This document shows positions 36,236 to 44,197 of a DNA stretch of 64,000 nt, one piece after another; the stretch's first letter is position 1; the number at the start of each line of letters is the position of its first letter. The stretch is taken from the NCBI GenBank assembly GCA_900541745.1, contig UQLA01000004.1, positions 1 to 64,000 of the forward strand, read 5' to 3'. Source of the DNA: an uncultured Collinsella sp. (GTDB lineage: Bacteria > Actinomycetota > Coriobacteriia > Coriobacteriales > Coriobacteriaceae). A program made the position numbers and the translations under genes. Under the pieces are notes generated by a model, which was not told where the DNA came from, did no database searches, and was given only the letters and a program-made list of their open reading frames with translations.

Positions 36236-37650
36236 GGACCGGGGCGCGAGGTCGCGGGGGCATGCCGCTCTCCTTCGTCATCGCGCGCTACTTCGCCTAC
36301 GCGTTCGCGGCGGTCGCCACGGCGTGGCTCGCCTCGTTCATGGCGCTCTCCGCGGCGATCAACGCGGGCTTCGTCTACGAGGCAAGCTGGGGGCCGGCCA
36401 ATGCGCGCGAGGTCGCGGAGGGCCTGGCACGCGACGGCGTCTGCGGGCAGCAGGACGTGCCGACGGCGTACCGCTACCTCATCCTGAATAAGGACAGATA
36501 CGTGCTGATGACAGACCTCGAGGGCACGCGGCTCGAGGACGCGACGGAAATGGCCCGTGCGGCACTCGCCGCGGATCCGGGCACAGTAGAGATCGAGGGC
36601 GGGGGCTCGGGCCTCACCTACGCCGCGTTCCCGCTCAAGGGCGGCGGGGCCTGTGCACTCGTCAGCGAGTACCTGCCGCAGTGGGTCTCGCGCGACCTCG
36701 CCGGCCTGCTTCCCAACCCGCAGAACCTCATGCTCGTCGGCGCCACTGCGGGAAGCGCGCTCGCGCTCGCGCTCGTGGCGCGCCGCGCGAGCCGCGTGAT
36801 CTCGCGCAAGATGGCGCCGCTCGCGGAGGCGGCGGAGCGCGTCGGCGCGGGGGAGCTCGACTTCGCGGTCGGCAGCACCAACGTGCGCGAGGTGAACGAC
36901 GTCCTCGCCGCGATGGACGCCATGCGGGCCTCCCTCGCCGAGTCGCTCGAAGCCCGCTGGGCCGCGGAGCGGGGGCAGCGCGAGCAGGTGGCGTCGCTCG
37001 CCCACGACCTCAAGACGCCGCTCACCGTGCTGCGCGCCAACGCCGACTTCGTGGCGGAGGAGCTGGAAGACGAGAAAGACGCCGACCTCGCGGCCGCCGC
37101 GCGCGACATAGCCGGCAGTGTCGAAAGGCTCGACGGCTACGTGCGCCTGCTCATCGAGGCCTCGCGCGGGTCCGGCGGGGCGGAGAGGGCCCCCATGCGG
37201 CCGGCCGAGCTCTGCGAGCAGGTCCTCGCCGAGGCCGCCCAGATCGCCCGGGCGCGAGGCGTGACGCTCGACGCGGCCACGGGCCCTGCTGTCGCGGGCG
37301 CGCCCGAGGCCCCGCTCGACCGAACCGCCCTGGCTCGAGCCGCCGCGAACCTCGTGGCCAACGCCGCCGAGCACGCGCGCTCGCGCGTGGCGGTCTCCTG
37401 CGACGTCGCGGGCGGACACCTCGTCATCGAGGTGGCCGACGACGGACCGGGCTTCTCTCCCGCCGCCCTCGAACGCGGCTGTGAGCGCCTCTTCACAGAC
37501 GACTCCTCCCGCTCCTCGCGCGACGGAGGCCGCCACTACGGGCTCGGCCTCCACGCCGCCTCCGAGGCCGCGAGCGCCCACGGGGGCTCCGTCTCGCTCG
37601 CCAACAGCCCCTCGGGCGGCGCGGTGGCCACCATCGCGGTCCCCCTGTGA
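36223..37650 (+). CDS. Sensor histidine kinase of the immunity operon
   Basis: 475 residues from GTG 36223 (or 462 from ATG 36262, with a poorer site). TM1 (RYFAYAFAAVATAWLASFMAL), a ~110-residue extracellular loop, then TM2 (LMLVGATAGSALALALVA). HAMP follows, then HisKA VASLAHDLKTPLTVLRAN and HATPase motifs NLVANAAEHARS, ADDGPGFSP and GLGLHAASEAASAHGG. Large-loop kinases paired with FEG pumps often sense the peptide itself. It closes the six-gene operon, and a strong hairpin follows its stop. Confidence 0.93.
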   Translation: MAALRTGARGRGGMPLSFVIARYFAYAFAAVATAWLASFMALSAAINAGFVYEASWGPANAREVAEGLARDGVCGQQDVPTAYRYLILNKDRYVLMTDLEGTRLEDATEMARAALAADPGTVEIEGGGSGLTYAAFPLKGGGACALVSEYLPQWVSRDLAGLLPNPQNLMLVGATAGSALALALVARRASRVISRKMAPLAEAAERVGAGELDFAVGSTNVREVNDVLAAMDAMRASLAESLEARWAAERGQREQVASLAHDLKTPLTVLRANADFVAEELEDEKDADLAAAARDIAGSVERLDGYVRLLIEASRGSGGAERAPMRPAELCEQVLAEAAQIARARGVTLDAATGPAVAGAPEAPLDRTALARAAANLVANAAEHARSRVAVSCDVAGGHLVIEVADDGPGFSPAALERGCERLFTDDSSRSSRDGGRHYGLGLHAASEAASAHGGSVSLANSPSGGAVATIAVPL

Positions 37651-37674
37651 GGGCCTGACGACTCAGGCCCTCAC
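37647..37674 (+). terminator. Hairpin ending the immunity operon
   Basis: GTGAGGGCCTGA-CGAC-TCAGGCCCTCAC is a perfect 12 bp stem with a 4 nt loop overlapping the kinase stop codon. There is no T-run, so it may work as an RNA-end stabiliser or as a Rho-assisted stop. Confidence 0.7.
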
Positions 37675-37737
37675 ACCGGCGTACCTCGCAATCAAACGCT
37701 TCCCGGATAATAATGCCCGTTGCAGGAATCGCCCTGG

Positions 37738-38010
37738 CTAGTCGCCGCCCATGTGCATGAGCATGTCAGCGATGCGAGTCGCCATCTCGTCCGCCGCTGC
37801 ACGGATGTTGGCGACCCAGGACGCAAGGCCGGCTTGATCGGATGCCTCCGCCTCAAGCACGTCGCAGTTCGCGGTCACCGCCATGAGCGGGGTGACGAGG
37901 CCGTGCGAGACGGTGCAAATGAACGCGCGCTCCCGCGCCTCGGCCTCCGCCACCGGTCGCAGGGCGCGTCCCGCTGCCGCCCACGCCACGGCGAGCGCCC
38001 AAAAAGCCGA
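37738..38010 (-). pseudogene. Histidine kinase fragment
   Basis: The minus-strand frame reads FWALAVAWAAAGRALRPVAE, then RERAFICTVSHGLVTPLMAVTA and a helical stretch to a stop at 37738. This is a TM/HAMP end plus HisKA domain, with the conserved SHELKTP changed to SHGLVTP and no ATPase domain. It is a broken kinase gene just before the stop of the GyrI-like gene. Confidence 0.65.
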
Positions 38011-38033
38011 AGCGATCGACGTCACTCGCTTCG

Positions 38034-38669
38034 CTAAATCAACTTTATGGGATGACGGATCACGGTCTTGAGCTTCTCCGGCGCGCACTTGCGCGGGTCG
38101 GAGAGGTAAATCTCGTGATGCAGACGGGCTTCGGAGAAGTCGGGGGCGTAGCCCCGTTCCGCCGCGAATGTGCGCATGGCGTCTATGGTCGCCGGCTCGT
38201 CGTCGTAAGGCCCGGTATGCATGCACTGAACGCAAAGGCCCTCGTCGACCCTCAGCAGCTCGACCGCCGAGAAGTCCAGCTTCTTCTTGGCGGCAGCTTC
38301 CGAAACTGCCCAGTCGAAGTCCTCGCGAGTGACGAAATCGGGCAGACGGATGCACGAGATGAAGTTGAAGTCATCCTTCCGCGCATAATCAATCTCGCCA
38401 TCGGTGCGGTCTTGCCACCAGAAGCCCTCGAGCGGAGGCACGACGAAGTCGAAATAGCCTTCGATCTCTCGCGGGCCCTTCTTCGACATCTTGATGGTAT
38501 AAGCGACGCCGTAGAGCAGCGGCAACGCGTTCTGGTACTCGCCGCCTTCGGCATTGGGATTGCCCTTGCCCCGCACGGCGACGTAGCTCATAGGCGGAAC
38601 GGTTACGACGCTCGGCTTGCCGGACGGCCTGTAGAGCTCCCTGAACTCCTTCTTGAAATCGTATGCCAT
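38034..38669 (-). CDS. GyrI-like small-molecule-binding protein
   Basis: 211 residues. The start is ATG 38669 with GGGAGG 9 nt upstream (MAYDFKKEFRELYRPSGKPS). PPMSYVAVRGKGNPNAEGGEYQNALPLLYGVAY and GLCVQCMHTGPYDDEPATIDAMRTF are the core of stand-alone GyrI/SbmC-like (DUF-type) domains, which bind hydrophobic ligands. No DNA-binding domain is attached. The GyrI role against gyrase is not implied. Longer reading to 38933 runs through a hairpin and is rejected. Confidence 0.9.
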   Translation of the reverse strand: MAYDFKKEFRELYRPSGKPSVVTVPPMSYVAVRGKGNPNAEGGEYQNALPLLYGVAYTIKMSKKGPREIEGYFDFVVPPLEGFWWQDRTDGEIDYARKDDFNFISCIRLPDFVTREDFDWAVSEAAAKKKLDFSAVELLRVDEGLCVQCMHTGPYDDEPATIDAMRTFAAERGYAPDFSEARLHHEIYLSDPRKCAPEKLKTVIRHPIKLI

Positions 38670-38720
38670 CGCAACAAACCTCCCTGAGCTTGGGTTTCCG
38701 TCGATATCCGACCAAATATA

Positions 38721-38758
38721 GCAATGGGCGCGGCTTCGGAAGAGGCCGCGCCCATTGC
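38721..38758. repeat. 14 bp perfect GC-rich hairpin
   Basis: GCAATGGGCGCGGC and GCCGCGCCCATTGC flank a 10 nt loop about 50 bp upstream of the GyrI-like gene. It may be a terminator for a transcript from the right, although no long T-run follows. Confidence 0.65.
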
Positions 38759-38920
38759 AGGATATTATAACACAGAATCGAACGTCTGTTCTATTCCCAC
38801 TCGATGGTTTTGGTTCTGCCGTCCCGTCACACCAGTTGCACCCAGTTGTCGGTGCCGTCTCGAGCCGAGTGCCGCCGAATGACGCGACGTCGCGTTTCGT
38901 CGACTTCGGGGACAAAAGCT

Positions 38921-38977
38921 GGGACAACTCCAAAAACTTTTTTCAAACTCAGGACTTTGAGTTTTTGTTTTTGTCCC
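38921..38977. repeat. Imperfect palindrome GGGACAA..AAAAAC..AAACTC / GAGTTTTTGTTTTTGTCCC
   Basis: The right arm (38959-38977) pairs with a broken left arm starting GGGACAACTCCAAAAAC at 38921. It is noncoding and looks like another intergenic repeat of the host, followed by decayed sequence to about 39236. Confidence 0.55.
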
Positions 38978-39236
38978 AAAGGGCACGGCGGGCCGCCTTT
39001 GGAGGCTCGATAGCGCCCAAAAACGCCCTTTTTGAAACTCAACCGCGCTTTCGCGCGAAAGCCGCCAGCTGCAATCGTAAGTGAATTAACGCGGGTGGCT
39101 TACGCACTGTTTGCAAAACCCCAGGTCGCAGGTCTTTGCCATCGGTGGGCAAAGTGAGTAGTCTCGGGTGGCTTGCCCATGAGTCGACGAACGGGCTTTG
39201 AGATTCCGCCAACGTCCGGAAACGCTCCGAGTTTCC

Positions 39237-39265
39237 TTGATTTTTTAGACAGCCCATGGTATAAG
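39237..39265 (+). promoter_or_regulatory. Promoter in front of the DUF3800 leader
   Basis: TTGATT, a 17 nt spacer and TATAAG form a good housekeeping promoter pointing to the DUF3800 gene, now separated from that gene by the insertion sequence. Confidence 0.7.
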
Positions 39266-39271
39266 GTAATT

Positions 39272-39327
39272 GGTTTTCCGTTAGGAAGGCTTCCAAGTGC
39301 CGGGGACGTTTTCCCCGGCTTTTTTTA
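39272..39327 (+). ncRNA. Short structured leader with terminator, upstream of the DUF3800 gene
   Basis: Starting about 7 nt after the -10 is a ~55 nt segment with the hairpin GGAAGGCTTCC and then GCCGGGGA-CGTTT-TCCCCGGC followed by TTTTTTT. It would give a very short terminated RNA. DUF3800 genes are known to be preceded by varied short hairpin RNAs found by comparative genomics (the DUF3800 motif RNAs). I infer this is one of them. Confidence 0.55.
39299..39326 (+). terminator. Rho-independent terminator within the leader
   Basis: GCCGGGGA and TCCCCGGC with a 5 nt loop, then seven T residues. It lies right before the left end of the insertion sequence. Confidence 0.85.
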
Positions 39328-39328
39328 A

Positions 39329-39651
39329 TATGAGTTGAACATTGTCAAGAGGCAAAACCGGCCCGGCCGTCCGCGGAGCTACCGCACACGGCCGGGCCTA
39401 CCTATCTTCACCCGGCGACCGCGCCGTTTGAGGGCGTGTCTTCTCGACGCACGTTCGGCATTCTAATATCCGCGCGTGGCCTTCTCGGCTGCGCATTTCG
39501 TTGCTACGGCTGGGGGCCTCGTGGCGAAATCGGAGTCTGTTGGCGGGCGTGGCGGTCCCCCGCCGCCCATAAAAAAGAACTCGAGTGGCCTCCCAACGGC
39601 CTCGAGCGCGGCGCGCGCCGGGGTCGGACCCTGTTGTCCGGGGCGCCCGCG
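39329..39651 (-). ncRNA. Candidate bridge-RNA region of the IS110/IS1111 element
   Basis: IS110-family recombinases use a structured RNA from a noncoding end to pair with donor and target DNA. In IS1111-like members that RNA comes from the 3' end of the element. This ~320 bp noncoding end has GC hairpins (for instance CGGCCGGGCC around 39360-39390) and no gene. The exact RNA limits and loops cannot be fixed by eye. Confidence 0.45.
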
Positions 39652-40758
39652 CTACGAGGCCGCCATCCGCGCTATCGCCCACACCCAGCACGCCATCTCT
39701 CGCGCCGTGGCGCAGTTGGCCACGCACGGCCTCTTGCCGGCGGCGGCCATGGCCTCCCTGCGCTCGATCAGCCTGCGGTTGCACTTCGTCGCGTGGCGCC
39801 GCACCGCGGGCGCGACCTCCTGGCCGGGCGCGAGGGGCTTCGGGTCGCGCGAGGACATCGGGACGTGCCAGGCGGACTCGACGAGCGCGCGGCGCACGTG
39901 GGCGTTGCCCGCGCGGGTTATCCCGCCCCTCGACGAGGTCTCGCCGCTCGAGTGCTCCGAGGGCGCGAGCCCGCACCACGAGGCGAACGACGGCGCGCTC
40001 GGGAACCGGGCGGGGTCGCCCATCTCGCAGGCGAGCAGGAACGCGGTGGCGACGTCGACGCCCTTCATGCACCTGAGCGCGTCCACGGCCGGCTTCCACT
40101 CCGGCCGCCCGGCGGACTCGGCGACCCTCCTCGCCAGCGCGTCGCGCGCCTCCTCGCAGCGCCGCACGCAGTCGCGGTAGTGCTCGTAGGCGGCGGCGTC
40201 GTCGGGCTCGACGAACTCGATCGCGTCGGCCCACCTCCAGTACGCCCGCGTCCAGTTGCCCCTCCGCCCGCCGGTCGGCGTCGGCTCGTCGAAGACGTGG
40301 CCGTGCCTCAGCAGGAACTTCGACATCCTCTGCTTGGCGCGCTGCAGGTCGCCGCGCGCGTCGGCCAGCGCGCGGGAGAGGTCGCGGGCCGCCTCGGTGC
40401 GCTCGTCGGGCACCCAGACCTCGACGACGTTGCGCGTCGCGAGCAGGCGGGCGAGGAACTCGGCGTCGCGGCGGTCGGTCTTGCGGCCGCGGTCGGCGGC
40501 CGGGCGCTGCATCTTCGAGACGGCCCCGACGGCGCAGTCGAGGCCGAGGGCGCGCAGGGCGCGGCAGAGGTGGAAGCCGGTCACGCCGGACTCGTAGACC
40601 GCCTTCGGCGACTCGAACCCGAGGGCCCACTCGGCGACCGACGCGGGGTCGTAGCCGAAGGAGGCGCGCTCGACCTCCCCGGTCATGGGGTTCAGGGCGC
40701 AGGCCTTGATGCTGCGGGCGTGGACGTCGAGACCGATTGCTGTGACATAATTGGACAT
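39652..40758 (-). CDS. IS110-family transposase
   Basis: 368 residues. The RuvC-like DEDD domain begins MSNYVTAIGLDVHARSIKAC (Asp11), with YESGVTGFHLCRALRALG and KTDRRDAEFLARLL. The C-terminal domain has CMKGVDVATAFLLACEMGD, SFASWCGLAPSEHSSGETS with the catalytic serine region, and GGITRAGNAHVRRALVESAW. GGAGGAGGGG precedes ATG 40758. It appears intact, so the element may be active. It is only distantly like the copy at the left edge. Confidence 0.93.
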   Translation of the reverse strand: MSNYVTAIGLDVHARSIKACALNPMTGEVERASFGYDPASVAEWALGFESPKAVYESGVTGFHLCRALRALGLDCAVGAVSKMQRPAADRGRKTDRRDAEFLARLLATRNVVEVWVPDERTEAARDLSRALADARGDLQRAKQRMSKFLLRHGHVFDEPTPTGGRRGNWTRAYWRWADAIEFVEPDDAAAYEHYRDCVRRCEEARDALARRVAESAGRPEWKPAVDALRCMKGVDVATAFLLACEMGDPARFPSAPSFASWCGLAPSEHSSGETSSRGGITRAGNAHVRRALVESAWHVPMSSRDPKPLAPGQEVAPAVRRHATKCNRRLIERREAMAAAGKRPCVANCATAREMACWVWAIARMAAS

Positions 40759-40890
40759 GGAGCCCCTCCTCCGTCGCATGTGGCGCGCGGCCACGGTTGG
40801 CGCTACGACCATTGTCGCCCGACCCACGATAGAGCTACAAGAGGAGGGGTCCCAATGTTCAACTCATATCGTCTCTTATCCAGGAGAACA

Positions 40891-41562
40891 ATGCGAGAAC
40901 TCAGCATCTTCGTCGACGAGTCGGGAAGCGACGGCCTCTCCGACCGCCACTACCTGCTCACCGTCGTCATGCACGACCAATCCGAAAACATCGCGGACTC
41001 GATCGCGGCATACGAGGGAGCCCTCCGCGCCAAGGGGCTCCCCGACATACCCTTCCATGCGTCGCCGCTCATGAACGGAAAGGACCAGTACTCGGGACTC
41101 GATCTGAGGGCGCGCAAGATGCTGCTCGGCTCGTTCCGCGTATTCTTCCGCCACATGCCCGTGAGATACCATACCTTCGCATACGCGACCAAGGAGTTCG
41201 CCTCGCTCGAGAAGCTCGCGGGGACGATGCGCAGGGACCTCGTGAACTTCCTGTTCGACAACCTCGCGGAACTTCAGTCCTACGACGCGGTCAAGGTCTA
41301 CTACGACAACGGCCAGCACTCCATCGCCGAGTCACTCCACCGCGCAATCGAGTACGCGCTGTCGAAGGATGCGGTCGTCTACCGCTCGGCGCAGCCCTCC
41401 GAGTACCGCCTCTCGCAGGCGGCGGACTACATCTGCACCATGGAGCTCACCGCGATCAAGTACGCCGAGCATACCGTCACCGCGACGGACGAGAAGTTCT
41501 TCGGCAAGTGGTCCGACTTCAAGAAGGGCATTCTTAAGGAGACACGCAGGAAGCTCATCTGA
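40891..41562 (+). CDS. DUF3800 domain protein
   Basis: 223 residues. MRELSIFVDESGSDGLSDRHYLL is the DUF3800 hallmark (an RNase H-like start with VDESG). Later conserved parts are VKVYYDNGQHSIAESLHRAIEY and SQAADYICTMELTAIKYAEH, with the terminal Asp. CAGGAG 5 nt before ATG 40891 sets the start. DUF3800 proteins are often linked to mobile elements and are suspected nucleases. The insertion sequence ends 21 bp upstream and separates the gene from its promoter and leader RNA. Confidence 0.9.
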   Translation: MRELSIFVDESGSDGLSDRHYLLTVVMHDQSENIADSIAAYEGALRAKGLPDIPFHASPLMNGKDQYSGLDLRARKMLLGSFRVFFRHMPVRYHTFAYATKEFASLEKLAGTMRRDLVNFLFDNLAELQSYDAVKVYYDNGQHSIAESLHRAIEYALSKDAVVYRSAQPSEYRLSQAADYICTMELTAIKYAEHTVTATDEKFFGKWSDFKKGILKETRRKLI

Positions 41563-42063
41563 CAAGCGCCGTTCGGCTTGTCGCGTTCACAGACGGCGCC
41601 CATCAATGCTCATGCGCGGGGTTGTTAGAAGGCCATTTAGCTGCATAATATTGATCAGTTAGAAACCATCTGGTTTGCGGGGCGGGATCGTGAGAGCGAT
41701 TCTGCCCTTTTTTGCTCATACTTTCTTTCTCTCTTGGTCCAATGGATCGGGAACGGCCTGTGAGCACCTGGCTTCGCATCCCTGTCCATCGTTTGCCATC
41801 GGCCAAAGCGGGGCGAGTCAACCGCGCCCGTTGCCATTTGTCCCTTCCGAATAACCAATTCCGCTACCGCCCATCGCTATGCCGCTTCCTCCATCCCAAA
41901 CGCGGACGTCTTCACGGTGAGCCGTCGGCGCGGCTGACGAACTCGATTGCGGACGAAAAGAGGGTTCAAATAAAGAAATCAAACGTTTGAAAATTGCGTA
42001 TCTACATGCACAAACGCACAATATGGTACATCCCGTGAGCTGACGATACGAGAAAGGAACACC
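41563..42063. other. Noncoding gap
   Basis: About 500 bp without a gene I can support. Its right end holds a LacI-type palindrome and leads into a short frame with a good ribosome site. Confidence 0.55.
41980..41991. promoter_or_regulatory. LacI-type operator palindrome
   Basis: TCAAACGTTTGA is a perfect 12 bp palindrome with central CG, the form bound by LacI/CcpA-like repressors. It lies 72 bp upstream of the ATG at 42064. No LacI gene is in the window. Confidence 0.55.
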
Positions 42064-42240
42064 ATGGCGAACAACAGCGACAAACAAGGGAGGGCGCTCT
42101 TAATTGGCTCATGTATGGAAATAAATGCTGGCAATCCGTTTTCCCAGTTAAGAGACTTGTTTCACCTCAAAACCTATTACGATTGTCATGGAATCAACTG
42201 TCATATTGTCGCTAGGAAAGGCGTAATACGCTTTGTTTGA
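42064..42240 (+). CDS. Short ORF, 58 residues, possibly a gene remnant
   Basis: GAAAGGAACACC before the ATG is a convincing ribosome site. The product starts MANNSDKQGRALLIGSCMEI and ends KGVIRFV with TGA. No family is recognised. The good leader with a LacI-type palindrome and the unremarkable rest suggest that a carbohydrate gene lost most of its body, leaving a start and an out-of-frame tail (inference). Confidence 0.4.
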   Translation: MANNSDKQGRALLIGSCMEINAGNPFSQLRDLFHLKTYYDCHGINCHIVARKGVIRFV

Positions 42241-42263
42241 TCCGTGCTAAAGACATAAGAAAA

Positions 42264-42291
42264 GCCCCCTGAACTGGTGTTTTCAGGGGGC
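42264..42291 (-). terminator. Terminator of guaA
   Basis: GCCCCCTGAA-n8-TTCAGGGGGC followed on the minus strand by TTTTCTT, 40 bp past the guaA stop. Confidence 0.9.
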
Positions 42292-42330
42292 GTCGCTTTG
42301 TCACGAACTGATACGAATTTGTATCGGTTA

Positions 42331-43929
42331 CTACTCCCACTCGATTGTCGCGGGCGGCTTGGACGTGATGTCGTAGCACACGCGGTTGGCGCCGGGAACC
42401 TCGGCAACGATGCGGCCGGAGATGCGGGCAAGCACGTCGTAGGGCAGCTTGGCCCAGTCGGCGGTCATGGCATCGCTGGACTCGACGGCTCGCAGGATGA
42501 TCGGGCGCTGGTAGGTGCGCTCGTCGCCCATAACGCCAACGGACTTGATATCGGGCAGGACCGCAAAGTACTGCCAGCAGCTGTGCTCGGAGTTGCGCTC
42601 GCCGGTCTGCTCAAACAGGCGCTGGTTGTAGGCATCGAGCTCCTCACGCACGATGGCGTCGGCGTTCTTGAGGATCTCGAGCTTCTCCCTATCGACCGCG
42701 CCGATGATGCGGATGGCCAGACCCGGGCCCGGGAAGGGCTGACGGAACACGATGTGACCCGGCAGGCCGAGCGCCAGACCAAGCGCGCGGACCTCGTCCT
42801 TAAAGAAGTGGTCGAGCGGCTCAATGAGGTCGAAGTGCACGCCCTCGGGGAACGGGATCAGGTTGTGATGGCTCTTGATGGTTGCCGTCTTACCGCCCGT
42901 CTTGCGAGCGCCGGACTCGATGATGTCGGGGTAGATGGTGCCCTGAGCCAGGTACTTGACCGGCTTGCCATCGGTCTCGAGCTGCTGCGCCACGGCGAAG
43001 AACTCTTTCCAGAACTGCGTACCGATGATGCGGCGCTTCTCCTCGGGCTCGGTCACGCCGGCCAGAAGCTCGGCATAACGGTCCTCGGCGTGAACGTGGA
43101 TAAAGTCGACGTCAAACTGCTTGGTGAAGACCTCCTCCACCTGCTCGGGCTCGCCCTTGCGCAGCAGGCCGTGGTTGATGAACACGCAGGTCATCTGCTT
43201 GCCCACGGCACGAGCACCCAGCGCAGCCACGACGGAGGAGTCGACGCCGCCGGACAGGGCCAGAATCACGCGGTCGTTGCCGACCTTCTCGCGGAACTCG
43301 GCCGTCATGGTCTCGACCAGGTTGTCCATGCTCCAGTTGGGCTCCAGGCCGCAGATCTCAAACAGGAAGTTGCTCAGCAGCTGCTGACCATACTCGGAGT
43401 GCTTGACCTCGGGGTGGAACTGCGTGGTGAAGATCTTGCGCTCGGGGCACTCCATGGCAGCAACCGGGCACACGTCGGTGCTGGCGGTAACGGTAAAGCC
43501 CTCGGGCACCTCGGAAACGGCGTCGCGATGGCTCATCCACACAGTCTGCTCCATGGGTGTGGAGTTAAAGAGCTTGGCGCCGGCCGTGCGCGTGATGGTG
43601 GCGCGGCCGTACTCGCCCACCTCGGAGTGACCGACCTTGCCGCCGAGCGTCACGGCCGTGATCTGATGGCCGTAGCAAAAGCCCAGGACGGGAAGGCCCA
43701 GGTCAAAGATGGCGGGGTCGATGGACGGAGCGTCTTCGGCGTACACGGAGGCCGGGCCGCCAGAAAGGATGAGCGCAGAGGCGTTCATCTCGCGAATCTC
43801 GTCGGCCGAGATGTCGCAGGGGACAATCTCGGAATACACGTTGAGGTCGCGGACGCGACGGGCAATGAGCTGACCGTACTGCGCACCAAAGTCGAGTACG
43901 AGGACCTTTGCGGAAGCCTTTTGATCCAT
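42331..43929 (-). CDS. guaA: GMP synthase (glutamine-hydrolysing)
   Basis: 532 residues, the usual length. It converts XMP to GMP with glutamine and ATP. The N-terminal GATase domain has LVLDFGAQYGQLIARRV, catalytic Cys in LGFCYGHQ, and HPEV. The ATP-pyrophosphatase domain has the P-loop LSGGVDSSV. The C-terminal dimerisation domain ends RVCYDITSKPPATIEWE. GAGGGGG precedes the ATG. It is a single gene with its own terminator, divergent from the asparaginase gene. Confidence 0.98.
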   Translation of the reverse strand: MDQKASAKVLVLDFGAQYGQLIARRVRDLNVYSEIVPCDISADEIREMNASALILSGGPASVYAEDAPSIDPAIFDLGLPVLGFCYGHQITAVTLGGKVGHSEVGEYGRATITRTAGAKLFNSTPMEQTVWMSHRDAVSEVPEGFTVTASTDVCPVAAMECPERKIFTTQFHPEVKHSEYGQQLLSNFLFEICGLEPNWSMDNLVETMTAEFREKVGNDRVILALSGGVDSSVVAALGARAVGKQMTCVFINHGLLRKGEPEQVEEVFTKQFDVDFIHVHAEDRYAELLAGVTEPEEKRRIIGTQFWKEFFAVAQQLETDGKPVKYLAQGTIYPDIIESGARKTGGKTATIKSHHNLIPFPEGVHFDLIEPLDHFFKDEVRALGLALGLPGHIVFRQPFPGPGLAIRIIGAVDREKLEILKNADAIVREELDAYNQRLFEQTGERNSEHSCWQYFAVLPDIKSVGVMGDERTYQRPIILRAVESSDAMTADWAKLPYDVLARISGRIVAEVPGANRVCYDITSKPPATIEWE

Positions 43930-44118
43930 GGTTTCCCCCTCTTGTTGGCGGGGAGCCGGTGCCCACCCGCGTGAATGAACGAAAAATAACTTTCATAGTG
44001 TACACGTTATATGGGGTTTATCGCCCCTCGCAGCCATCAGCGCACGGCAAACGCACGACCTGGCCCCTATTTGACGGCGATTGAAGTGTTACCAAACGTT
44101 CCAGATGATGTAATACGT

Positions 44119-44147
44119 TTGAACATTGGACGCCCTGTGCCACAATA
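44119..44147 (+). promoter_or_regulatory. Possible asparaginase promoter
   Basis: TTGAAC, a 17 nt spacer and ACAATA lie 50 bp before the asparaginase start. It is a moderate match only. Confidence 0.4.
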
Positions 44148-44197
44148 CTGCCGAACGACTCCGCCTCTGCGGCGGCAAATACGATAGGAATACCAGC

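Larger units (their letters stand above)
39329..40869 (-). mobile_element. Complete IS110/IS1111-type insertion sequence
   Basis: Bounded by a perfect 17 bp inverted repeat: ATATGAGTTGAACATTG at 39329-39345 and its complement at 40853-40869. It holds one transposase gene, with about 110 bp of noncoding DNA upstream of it (40759-40869) and about 320 bp downstream (39329-39651). Subterminal inverted repeats and a long 3' noncoding end fit the IS1111 branch of IS110. Part of the inverted repeat may be target rather than element. Confidence 0.8.

Noticed and set aside
38790..38830. Minus-strand reading ending TIEWE before a stop, like the C-terminus of GMP synthase
   Set aside because: Only five to six residues match and upstream codons show no GMP synthase similarity; chance is likely.
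39436..40890. Upstream extension of the DUF3800 frame by ~480 codons
   Set aside because: It runs antisense through the transposase gene; the proper start with CAGGAG is at 40891.
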